From NCBI RefSeq assembly GCF_001401755.1, contig NZ_KQ474105.1, forward strand, positions 124,634 through 188,633: a stretch of DNA of 64,000 nt. The letters run 5' to 3'. The number at the start of each line of letters is the position of its first letter. The stretch's first letter is position 1. The position numbers and the translations under genes are program-made. Under the pieces are notes generated by a model. The model saw nothing but the letters and a program-made list of their open reading frames with translations, was not told where the DNA came from and did not search any database. This document shows positions 25,639 to 32,842 of this stretch, piece by piece. The stretch is from Aquimarina longa SW024 (GTDB lineage Bacteria > Bacteroidota > Bacteroidia > Flavobacteriales > Flavobacteriaceae).

Positions 25639-27963
25639 ATGTATACCTCTCTTACCGATAGAAGAAAATTCATAAAAAAAATGGCAATGTTGTCGGCAAT
25701 GACAGCAGCGGCAACAATGTTCCCAGGAATATTATTCGCAGATGAACAAGAAGAAGGACTACCCAGTGGAGATATAAAGTGGACAAAAGCACCTTGTAGA
25801 TTTTGTGGAGTAGGGTGTGGGATTCTTGTAGGAACAGAGAAAGGAAAAGCTGTAGCGGTAAAAGGAGATCCTAAATCTAGTGTTAATAAAGGACTACTCT
25901 GTGTAAAAGGGTATCATCAAACCATGTGTTTACAAGCAAAAGATAGGTTAACACATGCTCTAGTAAAAAAGAATGGAGCCTATGTAAAAACACCAATAGG
26001 CGAAGCCTTAGATTTGGTTGCTAGTAAAATGAAAGAAACCATAGCAAAGCATGGTAAAGATGCTGTAGCCATGTACACTTCAGGGCAATCTACTATTCCC
26101 GAAGGATATGTAGCTTCTAAATTAATGAAAGGAGCAATAGGAACTAATAATCTAGATTGTAATGCACGCTTATGTATGGCAAGTGCAGTAACAGGTTTTT
26201 TAACAACTTTTGGTGCAGATGAACCCATGGGATGCTATGAAGATATTGATCATGCAGATGTTTTTGTTCTGTGGGGTAATAATATGGCAGAAATGCATCC
26301 TGTATTGTTCTCTAGGATGCTAGAACAAAAAAATAGGAGAGGAGCTAAGATTATTGATTTTGCAACCAGAACAACCCGTACTAGTATGGCTGCCGATAAG
26401 TCAATCTTGTTTAAACCACAGAGTGATCTAGCAGTAGCCAATGCCATCTGCTACGAGATTATAAAAAATGGTTGGGTAAACACATCCTTTGTAGAAAAGC
26501 ATTGCAACTTTAATAAAGGACTTACCAATATGGGGTATGGCTTAGAAGACAATTATAAGTTTAAAGACAAACCAGAGAAAATAAATTTTGAAGCATACAA
26601 GGAATTCTTAAAAGACTATACCCCAGAAAAAGTAGAAAAAATATCAGGCGTATCTGTTAAGGATATAAAATATATGGCTGCTTATTTTGGAGATCCCAAT
26701 AAAAAAATAGTGTCCTATTGGTGTATGGGAATGAATCAGCATACCCGTGGTACATGGATGAATAACTTAGTCTATAATATTCATTTATTAACAGGTAAAA
26801 TATCCCAACCCGGTAATGGTCCATTTTCTTTAACAGGGCAACCCTCTGCATGTGGTACAGCAAGAGAGGTAGGAACGTTTACTCATAAACTGCCAAAAGG
26901 AGTAGTAATGAACGAAAAACACAGACGTTTGGCAGCCAAAATATGGAAGGTTCCCTATGAGCGTATCCCATCAAAACCAACCTATCATGCTACAGAAATG
27001 TTTAGAGCTATTGATCGTGGAGAAATAAAATTTATTTGGACTCAGGTAACAAACCCCTTAGTATCCTTACCTAAGACCAGTCGATATCGCCCAGGAATGG
27101 AAAAAGATTCTTGTTTTGTGGTCGTATCTGATGTATTTCCTACACCCACATCAGATGTAGCAGATGTAATATTACCAGCTTCTTGGCATATCGAAAAATC
27201 AGGATTATACGGTAACTCAGAGCGGAGAACACAGCATTGGGATAAAATGGTTGAAGGTCCAGGAGAGACAACCCCTGATGCTTGGATGACAATTGAAGTG
27301 GCAAAACGAATGGGATTCGGAGATTTATTTCCATATACTGAAGAAAATCATGTAGAAGAAATCTATAATGAGTACAGACAGTTTCATCAGGGTGCTAAAC
27401 ATGGAATGGCTCCATTAGAAGTCCTAAAATCACAATCAGGAGCTATTTGGCCATTTGTAGATGGAAAATCAACACAATGGAGATTCAATGCTAAATATGA
27501 TCCCGCGTGTTCTAATGAAGAAGATTTTCATTTCTATGGAAAACCCGATGGAAGAGCAGTAATATGGCAACGACCTTATGAGCCAGCTCCAGAAGAGCCC
27601 GACAGCGAATACCCGTTTTGGTTAAATACTGGTAGGGTTGTAGAACATTGGCATACAGGATCTATGACTCGTAGGATCCCTGTACTACATAAAGCGATGC
27701 CGCGTGCCTATGTAGAACTACATCCAAAAGACGCGAAACGCTTGAAGATAAAAACAGGAGATAAGGTAAAGTTAACCACGCGACGAGGCGAAATTATAAT
27801 GCCGGCCTCTGTAAATCAACGAGGTATACCAACGCCAATGCAAGTTTTTGTACCCTTTTTTGATGAAAATATGCTTATTAATGACCTTACATTAGATTCT
27901 TTTTGTCCTATATCAAAAGAGCCTGATTATAAAAAATGTGCTGTTAGAGTAGAAAAAGTGTAG
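25639..27963 (+). CDS. napA: Periplasmic nitrate reductase catalytic subunit
   Basis: A 774-residue molybdopterin oxidoreductase. The N-terminus has a Tat signal (DRRKFIKKMAMLSAM). The [4Fe-4S] site is CRFCGVGC (C53, C56, C60) with C88 in GLLCVKGY. RLCMASAVTGF (C179) matches the Mo-ligating cysteine region of NapA, followed by DEPMGCYEDI. WCMGMNQHTRGTWMNNLVYN and the C-terminal molydopterin-binding domain (FWLNTGRVVEHWHTGSMTRR) complete the fold. It reduces nitrate to nitrite in the periplasm. Electrons probably come from the two multihaem proteins encoded downstream. Length fits monomeric NapA. Confidence 0.93.
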   Translation: MYTSLTDRRKFIKKMAMLSAMTAAATMFPGILFADEQEEGLPSGDIKWTKAPCRFCGVGCGILVGTEKGKAVAVKGDPKSSVNKGLLCVKGYHQTMCLQAKDRLTHALVKKNGAYVKTPIGEALDLVASKMKETIAKHGKDAVAMYTSGQSTIPEGYVASKLMKGAIGTNNLDCNARLCMASAVTGFLTTFGADEPMGCYEDIDHADVFVLWGNNMAEMHPVLFSRMLEQKNRRGAKIIDFATRTTRTSMAADKSILFKPQSDLAVANAICYEIIKNGWVNTSFVEKHCNFNKGLTNMGYGLEDNYKFKDKPEKINFEAYKEFLKDYTPEKVEKISGVSVKDIKYMAAYFGDPNKKIVSYWCMGMNQHTRGTWMNNLVYNIHLLTGKISQPGNGPFSLTGQPSACGTAREVGTFTHKLPKGVVMNEKHRRLAAKIWKVPYERIPSKPTYHATEMFRAIDRGEIKFIWTQVTNPLVSLPKTSRYRPGMEKDSCFVVVSDVFPTPTSDVADVILPASWHIEKSGLYGNSERRTQHWDKMVEGPGETTPDAWMTIEVAKRMGFGDLFPYTEENHVEEIYNEYRQFHQGAKHGMAPLEVLKSQSGAIWPFVDGKSTQWRFNAKYDPACSNEEDFHFYGKPDGRAVIWQRPYEPAPEEPDSEYPFWLNTGRVVEHWHTGSMTRRIPVLHKAMPRAYVELHPKDAKRLKIKTGDKVKLTTRRGEIIMPASVNQRGIPTPMQVFVPFFDENMLINDLTLDSFCPISKEPDYKKCAVRVEKV

Positions 27964-28163
27964 AGAGGAATAGATAAAATCTGAGAGATATTCATTCGAA
28001 AAAATATTTTTGATTTTCTAGCAAGCCTTGGAGTATTAAAATCTCACGTAGTGAGTAAAATTTAAAACAATAACCTTGGAGCAAACTCATGAGGTATGCT
28101 TCCGAAAACATACTTTGTTTTCGAAGAAAACTTCGGAGAATTAAACTCCACAATGTGGATTAG
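27964..28163 (+). repeat. Cluster of short hairpins between napA and napB-like gene
   Basis: This 200-nt spacer holds several small palindromes: CTCAC-GTA-GTGAG (28043-28055), CGAAAACA-N5-TGTTTTCG (28103-28123), GGAG-N7-CTCC (28135-28149) and CCAC-N3-GTGG (28148-28158). CCTTGGAG occurs twice (28026 and 28075). No T-tract follows a strong stem, so they look more like mRNA-stability or processing structures, or decayed REP-like elements, than a terminator. Confidence 0.55.
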
Positions 28164-28847
28164 ATGAAAAGATTAGGTATCATATCACTATTTGTACTGT
28201 TATTTATAGCATTTATAACTATTTGGAACTACAGTTATCAAACAGGATTGGAAGATGCATATATCCCATTAGAAAATGAGATTACGCATTCAAGTATCCC
28301 TTCAGAAGCAGGGGTGTTTAAGAGATCTGAATACGCACTAGATTATGCAAAAATGACGATTGATGAAAAATATCAAAGAACATTAGAAACCTATTATGAT
28401 AATAGAGCATACCATGGGGCTCCGCCGAGTATCCCGCATCCTGTAAGCCAAGAAATAAGCATGGGAGGAAATACCTGCTTGCAGTGTCATCAAAATGGAG
28501 GTTTTGTAGTAAAATTTGATGCATATGCACCAGTTACTCCACATCCCGAAATGATCAATTGTCGACAATGCCATGTTGCTCAGAATACAGAAACATTCTT
28601 TACTGAAACTAGTTTTGCAAAAGTTCAGGCACCCATGGCAGGTATACATAATGCCTTACCAGGAAGCCCCCCAATGATCCCACACGCTATACAAATGCGA
28701 GAGAATTGTTTGTCCTGTCATGCAGGACCAGCTGCTCCAAAAGAAATTAGAGTTACGCACCCAGAACGGATCAACTGTAGGCAATGCCACTTACCAAACG
28801 CTGTTGAATACTCTGATAAAGATGTTTTTTTAAGAAACAATAATTAG
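28164..28847 (+). CDS. NapB-like tetrahaem c-type cytochrome
   Basis: A 227-residue protein with an N-terminal membrane anchor or signal (residues 4-22) and four CxxCH motifs at 105-109, 133-137, 182-186 and 205-209. Typical NapB is a dihaem protein of about 150 residues. Here the NapB unit (IPHPV..., CLQCH, THP/TPHPE, INCRQCH) appears twice in tandem: residues 88-138 and 169-210, both ending in INCRQCH. This suggests an internal duplication giving a four-haem electron donor to NapA. It is co-directional with napA and followed after 5 nt by another tetrahaem gene. Confidence 0.85.
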   Translation: MKRLGIISLFVLLFIAFITIWNYSYQTGLEDAYIPLENEITHSSIPSEAGVFKRSEYALDYAKMTIDEKYQRTLETYYDNRAYHGAPPSIPHPVSQEISMGGNTCLQCHQNGGFVVKFDAYAPVTPHPEMINCRQCHVAQNTETFFTETSFAKVQAPMAGIHNALPGSPPMIPHAIQMRENCLSCHAGPAAPKEIRVTHPERINCRQCHLPNAVEYSDKDVFLRNNN

Positions 28848-28852
28848 AAATT

Positions 28853-29494
28853 ATGATGAACTATCGTATCACATATATATCAGGTTATCTGCTTTTATTT
28901 ATGCTTTTATTTGTTTCCTGCAAGCATAATGGGGAAGAATATCATAGCCTAACAGATAAAATTAAGCATAAAAGCCAGAACTATCACAAAACACAAATAA
29001 GTTCTGAAAAATATTTAGAAGATAAGGAACTTATCAAAATTACTGAAGGAGAGCATACCTTTTTAATCCCCGAACGTAAAGGAAAAATTAAATCATATGC
29101 CTGTATAGAGTGTCATTCTAAACCATTGGATCAGATGCAAAACAGTGCAGAATATAAAAAAGCACATTGGGATATTAAGCTGGTACATGCTACCAAGGAT
29201 ATGATGGATTGTATGACTTGTCATAATGGAAACAATATGAATAAGCTTACAAGTCTTACAGGTAAAGAGATAGATTTTAATAGGAGTTACAAGCTTTGTA
29301 GTCAGTGTCATACCAGTCAATTTGATGACTGGAAAGGAGGTGCGCACGGAAAAAAAATTGTAGGATGGGCACCACCAAGAGCATCAATGACCTGTGTGAA
29401 CTGTCATAACCCTCATAATCCTAGTTTTAAGAAAAGATGGCCAGCAAGGTTTAATACCCAAGTAGTAAAAGAACGAAAAGACGAATTAGAGTAG
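28853..29494 (+). CDS. Tetrahaem cytochrome c lipoprotein
   Basis: A 213-residue lipoprotein (LLLFMLLFVSC, lipid on C23) with CxxCH motifs at 84-88 (CIECH), 120-124 (CMTCH), 149-153 (CSQCH) and 181-185 (CVNCH). Extra His residues (HWDIKL, AHGKKI) may be distal ligands. It likely carries electrons between the NrfD/Fe-S module and the NapB-like protein, doing the job NapC does elsewhere. No close family name is recognised beyond multihaem cytochrome c. It begins 5 nt after the NapB-like gene and precedes the ferredoxin subunit by 14 nt. Confidence 0.85.
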   Translation: MMNYRITYISGYLLLFMLLFVSCKHNGEEYHSLTDKIKHKSQNYHKTQISSEKYLEDKELIKITEGEHTFLIPERKGKIKSYACIECHSKPLDQMQNSAEYKKAHWDIKLVHATKDMMDCMTCHNGNNMNKLTSLTGKEIDFNRSYKLCSQCHTSQFDDWKGGAHGKKIVGWAPPRASMTCVNCHNPHNPSFKKRWPARFNTQVVKERKDELE

Positions 29495-29508
29495 TAATAA
29501 TATAAGGT

Positions 29509-30627
29509 ATGAGTGATAACAAACAATGGTTTTCTTTAAACCTTAATAGCATAAAAAAGAAATCCTCAGGTTCATGTAGTTGCGGAAAAACATCTGGTGG
29601 ATGTGGTTCTCATTCTAAAGACCAGATTAGTGATGAAGAATTTGATACTGCAGTAGATGCTACTATTGGTAGCGAACGTAAAAAGGATGGCTTTGATCAA
29701 GTTTTTGATGTGCAAATGGATCGTCGAACTGCATTTAGAAAACTAACAGCTAGTTTATTGATCGGAGCTGGAGCTGTAAGTACATCCTGTAGTGTAACGA
29801 CAGGAGAAGACTCTAAAGAAAAAGCGCAGATCGATTGGGAAGAGCAGTTTAAAGGAAACTATAAACTAATGACCGATGCTGAAAAAAAAGGAACTGTAGA
29901 TCGATTGGTGCGTTCTTATCAGCTTCGTACCGGAAAAACAATACATATGACCTCAGAAAATGCTGAAGAAGATGTGCTTTTTGGATATGCTTTTAATATC
30001 TCTAAATGTCAGGGATATATGGATTGTGTAAATGCTTGTATAGAGGAAAATAACCAAGATAGAAACTCGCAGATGCAATACATCCGTATTCACGAAATGA
30101 AAGATGGAGAAGGTTTTAAGTTTGATGAAGCAGATGATAATTATTATCACGAGGTCCCTGCCGAAGGTCATTTTTATATGGGTACACAATGCTTTCATTG
30201 TGATAATCCACCCTGTGTAGAAGTATGCCCTGTACAGGCTACTTGGCGCGAGAAAGATGGTCTTGTAGTTATTGATTATGATTGGTGTGTAGGGTGTAGA
30301 TACTGTATGGCTGCCTGTCCTTATGATGGTCGACGGTTTAATTGGAGTACTCCAGAAGTTCCGGAAAAGGAAATCAATAAAAATCAACACTATCTAGGGA
30401 ATCGTATGCGTAAAAAAGGAGTAATGGAAAAATGTACTTTTTGTGTACAACGCTCTAGAAAAGGTCAAAACCCTGCTTGTGTAGATGCATGCCCCACAGG
30501 AGCACGAATTTTTGGAAACTTACTAGATCCCAATAGTACGATAAGATGGGTGTTAGAAAATAAAAAAGTTTTTAGATTAAAAGAAGATTTGGGTACAGAA
30601 CCTAAGTTCTGGTATTTTATGGATTAA
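29509..30627 (+). CDS. NrfC-like four-cluster ferredoxin subunit
   Basis: A 372-residue protein with an unusual cysteine-rich start (GSCSCGKTSGGCGSH, about residues 21-35) and then, near residue 70, a Tat-like DRRTAFRKLTASLLIGAGAV. The main part has four cysteine groups for [4Fe-4S] clusters: CQGYMDCVNACIEEN, CDNPPCVEVCPVQ, CVGCRYCMAACPYDGRRF and CTFCVQRSRKGQNPACVDAC. This is the NrfC/DmsB/HybA type subunit, which carries electrons from an NrfD-type quinol oxidase. It lies in the nap operon, so it should feed NapA rather than a nitrite reductase, which is not present here. The role of the N-terminal cysteines is unknown. Confidence 0.87.
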   Translation: MSDNKQWFSLNLNSIKKKSSGSCSCGKTSGGCGSHSKDQISDEEFDTAVDATIGSERKKDGFDQVFDVQMDRRTAFRKLTASLLIGAGAVSTSCSVTTGEDSKEKAQIDWEEQFKGNYKLMTDAEKKGTVDRLVRSYQLRTGKTIHMTSENAEEDVLFGYAFNISKCQGYMDCVNACIEENNQDRNSQMQYIRIHEMKDGEGFKFDEADDNYYHEVPAEGHFYMGTQCFHCDNPPCVEVCPVQATWREKDGLVVIDYDWCVGCRYCMAACPYDGRRFNWSTPEVPEKEINKNQHYLGNRMRKKGVMEKCTFCVQRSRKGQNPACVDACPTGARIFGNLLDPNSTIRWVLENKKVFRLKEDLGTEPKFWYFMD

Positions 30628-30637
30628 TATGATAATG

Positions 30638-30722
30638 CGTAAGGAATTGAAGCGGTATCCTTTTTTTATTTTTTTAAAAAAGATATAGCATAAAACCCGA
30701 CCCGAAGTATTGAGGGTACGCC
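30638..30722. repeat. Imperfect palindrome element between Fe-S and NrfD genes
   Basis: A hairpin GCGGTATCCTTTTTT...AAAAAAGATATAGC (30651-30689) is followed by CCCGACCCGAAG and GGTACGCC. From memory, similar sequences recur between genes in many Flavobacteriaceae, which would make it a repetitive element; this could not be checked here. It could also act as a partial terminator within the operon. Confidence 0.5.
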
Positions 30723-30737
30723 ATAATATATAGAATA

Positions 30738-31958
30738 ATGAGACGATTTAAAGTTTTTAAAGGTTTGTTTGTGGATAGCTTCAGTGCTGTAACACAAGGT
30801 TCAAAAAGATATCATATTTGGATGGGGTTTTTAACTCTGATAATGCTGATGGGAATGTATTGCTATTCTCTACAGATAGAACATGGATTAAGTGTTACAG
30901 GTATGAGTGATAGAGTAAGTTGGGGATTATATATTTCTAATTTTACATTTTTGGTAGGGGTTGCTGCTGCTGCTGTGATGTTGGTTATGCCTACCTATGT
31001 GCTCAAAGATATTGATTTTAAACAAGCAGTACTTATAGGAGAAGGATTGGCTGTAGCGGCATTAATTATGTGTTTAGCATTTGTCGTAGCAGATATGGGA
31101 GGGCCTTCAGTACTCTGGCATATGATACCCGGTATTGGAGTATTTAATTTTCCGAATTCTATGCTAACTTGGGATGTGATCGTGCTTAATGGATATCTTT
31201 TTATTAATATCAGTATTCCTTTTTACATACTTTTTAGACGATATCAGGGAAAAGTACCTAATCCCAAAATATATGTTCCGGGTGCTATAATATCTGTTTT
31301 TTGGGCAGTTGGAATACACTTGGTAACTGCATTTTTATATCAGGGGTTACAAGCTCGTCCTTTTTGGAATAATGCATTATTAGGACCTCGATTTTTAGCA
31401 TCAGCATTTGCTGCTGGTCCTGCTTTAATTATATTAGTACTAGCCGTAATCAGGGGATATACAGAATTTAAAATTAAAGATAAAACGATTAAAAAAATTA
31501 GTATGATCGTTACAGTAGCAGCCCAAATCAATTTGATTATGCTAGTTTCTGAATTATTTAAAGAATTTTATGCACCTACACATCATAGCGAAAGTGCCTA
31601 TTATTTATTTTTTGGATTACATGGTAAGGATGCATTATTACCTTGGATTTGGACCGCAATACCTCTAAATGTATTAGCGACAGTACTTCTTACTTTTGGT
31701 AAGTTAAGAAACAATTTAAAGGTATTATATTTTTGCTGTTTTATACTCTTTATAGCGATTTGGATTGAAAAAGGATTTGGTTTGATAGTGCCTGGGTTTA
31801 TTCCAGGTCCTTATGGAAAAATTACGGAGTATATTCCTACAGGAATAGAAATAGGAGTAACGATAGGTATCTGGGCATTAGGCGCTTTTATATTTACGAT
31901 ACTTGCCAAAACTGCGATCAAAATAGAAACGGGTAAATTACGTTTTAAAGCTAGATAA
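30738..31958 (+). CDS. NrfD-family integral membrane quinol oxidase subunit
   Basis: A 406-residue polytopic protein with about ten TM helices. It starts MRRFKVFKGLFVDSFSAVTQ and has the NrfD-family features of a WGLYISNFTFLVGVAAAAV helix, MLTWDVIVLNGYLFINISIP and an acidic/His region near FKEFYAPTHHSE in the second half. NrfD proteins oxidise menaquinol in the membrane and pass electrons to a NrfC-like ferredoxin subunit. Here it would feed the Fe-S subunit, the two cytochromes and NapA in turn. It is the last gene of the operon and is followed by a hairpin terminator. Confidence 0.88.
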   Translation: MRRFKVFKGLFVDSFSAVTQGSKRYHIWMGFLTLIMLMGMYCYSLQIEHGLSVTGMSDRVSWGLYISNFTFLVGVAAAAVMLVMPTYVLKDIDFKQAVLIGEGLAVAALIMCLAFVVADMGGPSVLWHMIPGIGVFNFPNSMLTWDVIVLNGYLFINISIPFYILFRRYQGKVPNPKIYVPGAIISVFWAVGIHLVTAFLYQGLQARPFWNNALLGPRFLASAFAAGPALIILVLAVIRGYTEFKIKDKTIKKISMIVTVAAQINLIMLVSELFKEFYAPTHHSESAYYLFFGLHGKDALLPWIWTAIPLNVLATVLLTFGKLRNNLKVLYFCCFILFIAIWIEKGFGLIVPGFIPGPYGKITEYIPTGIEIGVTIGIWALGAFIFTILAKTAIKIETGKLRFKAR

Positions 31959-31960
31959 AG

Positions 31961-31989
31961 AAGCCGAATTCTATAGAGGAATTCGACTT
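31961..31989. terminator. Hairpin after the nap/nrfD operon
   Basis: AAGCCGAATTC, loop TATAGAG, GAATTCGACTT: an 11-bp stem with one G-T pair, immediately after the nrfD stop. A moderate T-rich tail follows. It could also serve the minus-strand small genes that end at 32013. Confidence 0.65.
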
Positions 31990-32012
31990 ATTAATTTATG
32001 CTAATATTTGTA

Positions 32013-32147
32013 TTAGTATGCGTGGCGCTTAATTCGTGCAAATAAGATATCCTCATTGTGATAAAGATTTGTAGTGCAACCCAAAAACAGATTTTGTTTT
32101 TGTGTTACAATTTTTAGTCGTTTTCTAATATTTTGTATGGTTTTCAT
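32013..32147 (-). CDS. Possible 44-residue basic protein, remote third member of the small-protein run
   Basis: ATG at 32147, TAA at 32013. Starts MKTIQNIRKRLKIVTQKQ and ends ARIKRHAY. It lies directly downstream of the twin 28-residue genes, on the same strand with similar spacing (49 nt), and shares the MKT..N.R start, a very basic composition and a KRxxY-type end. It lacks the WNSKRRY motif, so it may be a diverged or rearranged third copy, or an unrelated frame. No synonymous-substitution evidence is available for it. Confidence 0.45.
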   Translation of the reverse strand: MKTIQNIRKRLKIVTQKQNLFLGCTTNLYHNEDILFARIKRHAY

Positions 32148-32196
32148 GATGATTAGTTTTAGAATCTCAATGTAGAGATAGGTTGGTAACTATTTA

Positions 32197-32283
32197 TTAT
32201 CGGTAACGTCTTTTGGAATTCCATGTATATCCATTAGAGCTATTTAATTTTCTAGTGATTCGATTGTTGTCTGTAGTTTTCAT
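32197..32283 (-). CDS. 28-residue basic protein, twin copy B
   Basis: ATG at 32283, TAA at 32197. The protein begins MKTTDNNRITRK and ends GYTWNSKRRYR. It aligns without gaps to the gene at 32331-32417: 19 of 28 residues are identical. In the last 12 codons, stop included, six positions differ synonymously (Gly, Ser, Arg, Tyr, Arg and the stop) while only one amino acid changes, so selection has acted on the protein. An earlier Ser (AGT versus TCT) is also kept despite two base changes. The leader (TATACAAACAATTTAAAAATAAAAATC) matches that of the twin over about 25 nt, shown here in two blocks: TATACAAACAATTT and AAAAATC. It is strongly basic, with no signal or membrane segment. Function unknown; a nucleic-acid or ribosome-binding peptide is possible. 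Confidence 0.8.
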   Translation of the reverse strand: MKTTDNNRITRKLNSSNGYTWNSKRRYR

Positions 32284-32330
32284 GATTTTTATTTTTAAAT
32301 TGTTTGTATAAATTAATATAGTATTAAAGT

Positions 32331-32417
32331 CTATCTATATCTTCTTTTAGAATTCCATACATACCCTTTACTGCCTATTGTTTTTTTAGTGATTTGATTG
32401 TTGTCTAAAGTTCTCAT
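32331..32417 (-). CDS. 28-residue basic protein, twin copy A
   Basis: ATG at 32417, TAG at 32331. Begins MRTLDNNQITKK and ends GYVWNSKRRYR, the same length as its twin 47 nt downstream. Conserved residues are DNN, IT, and the C-terminal GYxWNSKRRYR block. Leader sequence (TATAAACAATT then an A-rich run and AAATC) also matches, so the duplicated unit includes the 5' untranslated part. The gene is about 170 nt from the FNR-like box of ccoS on the opposite strand, so co-regulation with the oxidase is possible. No known family recognised. Confidence 0.8.
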   Translation of the reverse strand: MRTLDNNQITKKTIGSKGYVWNSKRRYR

Positions 32418-32585
32418 GATTTCTGTTTTTTTTAATTGTTTATACTTACTAGACGCAGGAGTAGTATTTTAGTTACAGTACTATGTATAAAAAGGTACTA
32501 TTTTAACGTTTTTTAACATTTTAGTGCTTAAAACTAGGTTAAAAACTAAGAGATTTTAGGCGCAAATGCTCATTATTAATAAAGC

Positions 32586-32629
32586 ATGATAAATGTCATT
32601 TTTTAAGAAACTGTTCACACATACTTTTG
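32586..32629 (+). promoter_or_regulatory. FNR-like box plus -7 element for the cco operon
   Basis: ATGATAAATGTCAT (32586-32599), 22-nt spacer, then TACTTTTG (32622-32629), a perfect TAnnTTTG. The ccoS ATG follows 17 nt later. The box is identical to that of the nap porin. Confidence 0.8.
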
Positions 32630-32646
32630 AGGTATAAACGTAAAAC

Positions 32647-32841
32647 ATGGGTGTTATTTATATACTCTTAGCGATTAGTATCATCGTTGCTATAGTCTTT
32701 TTTGTGAGTTTCATTATATCTGTTAGAAATGGTCAATATGATGATGTATATACTCCTTCTGTACGTATGCTTTTTGATGATGAACTTATAAAAGAAAACA
32801 AGGAAAAATCTTCAGGATCCAATACAACTAAACAAACATAA
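32647..32841 (+). CDS. ccoS: cbb3 oxidase maturation protein CcoS
   Basis: A 64-residue protein with one N-terminal TM helix (residues 3-25, IYILLAISIIVAIVFFVSFI) and a cytoplasmic tail with GQYDDVYTPSVRMLFDDE. This matches CcoS, needed for insertion of haem b and copper in cbb3 oxidase. It stands one nucleotide before ccoNO and follows the FNR-like promoter. Length and order fit Bacteroidetes cco clusters. Confidence 0.9.
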   Translation: MGVIYILLAISIIVAIVFFVSFIISVRNGQYDDVYTPSVRMLFDDELIKENKEKSSGSNTTKQT

Positions 32842-32842
32842 T

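Noticed and set aside
28164..31958. Nitrite reductase (nrf) or alternative complex III operon
   Set aside because: NrfC/NrfD-like subunits are present but there is no NrfA, ActA-like pentahaem protein or other catalytic subunit besides NapA.
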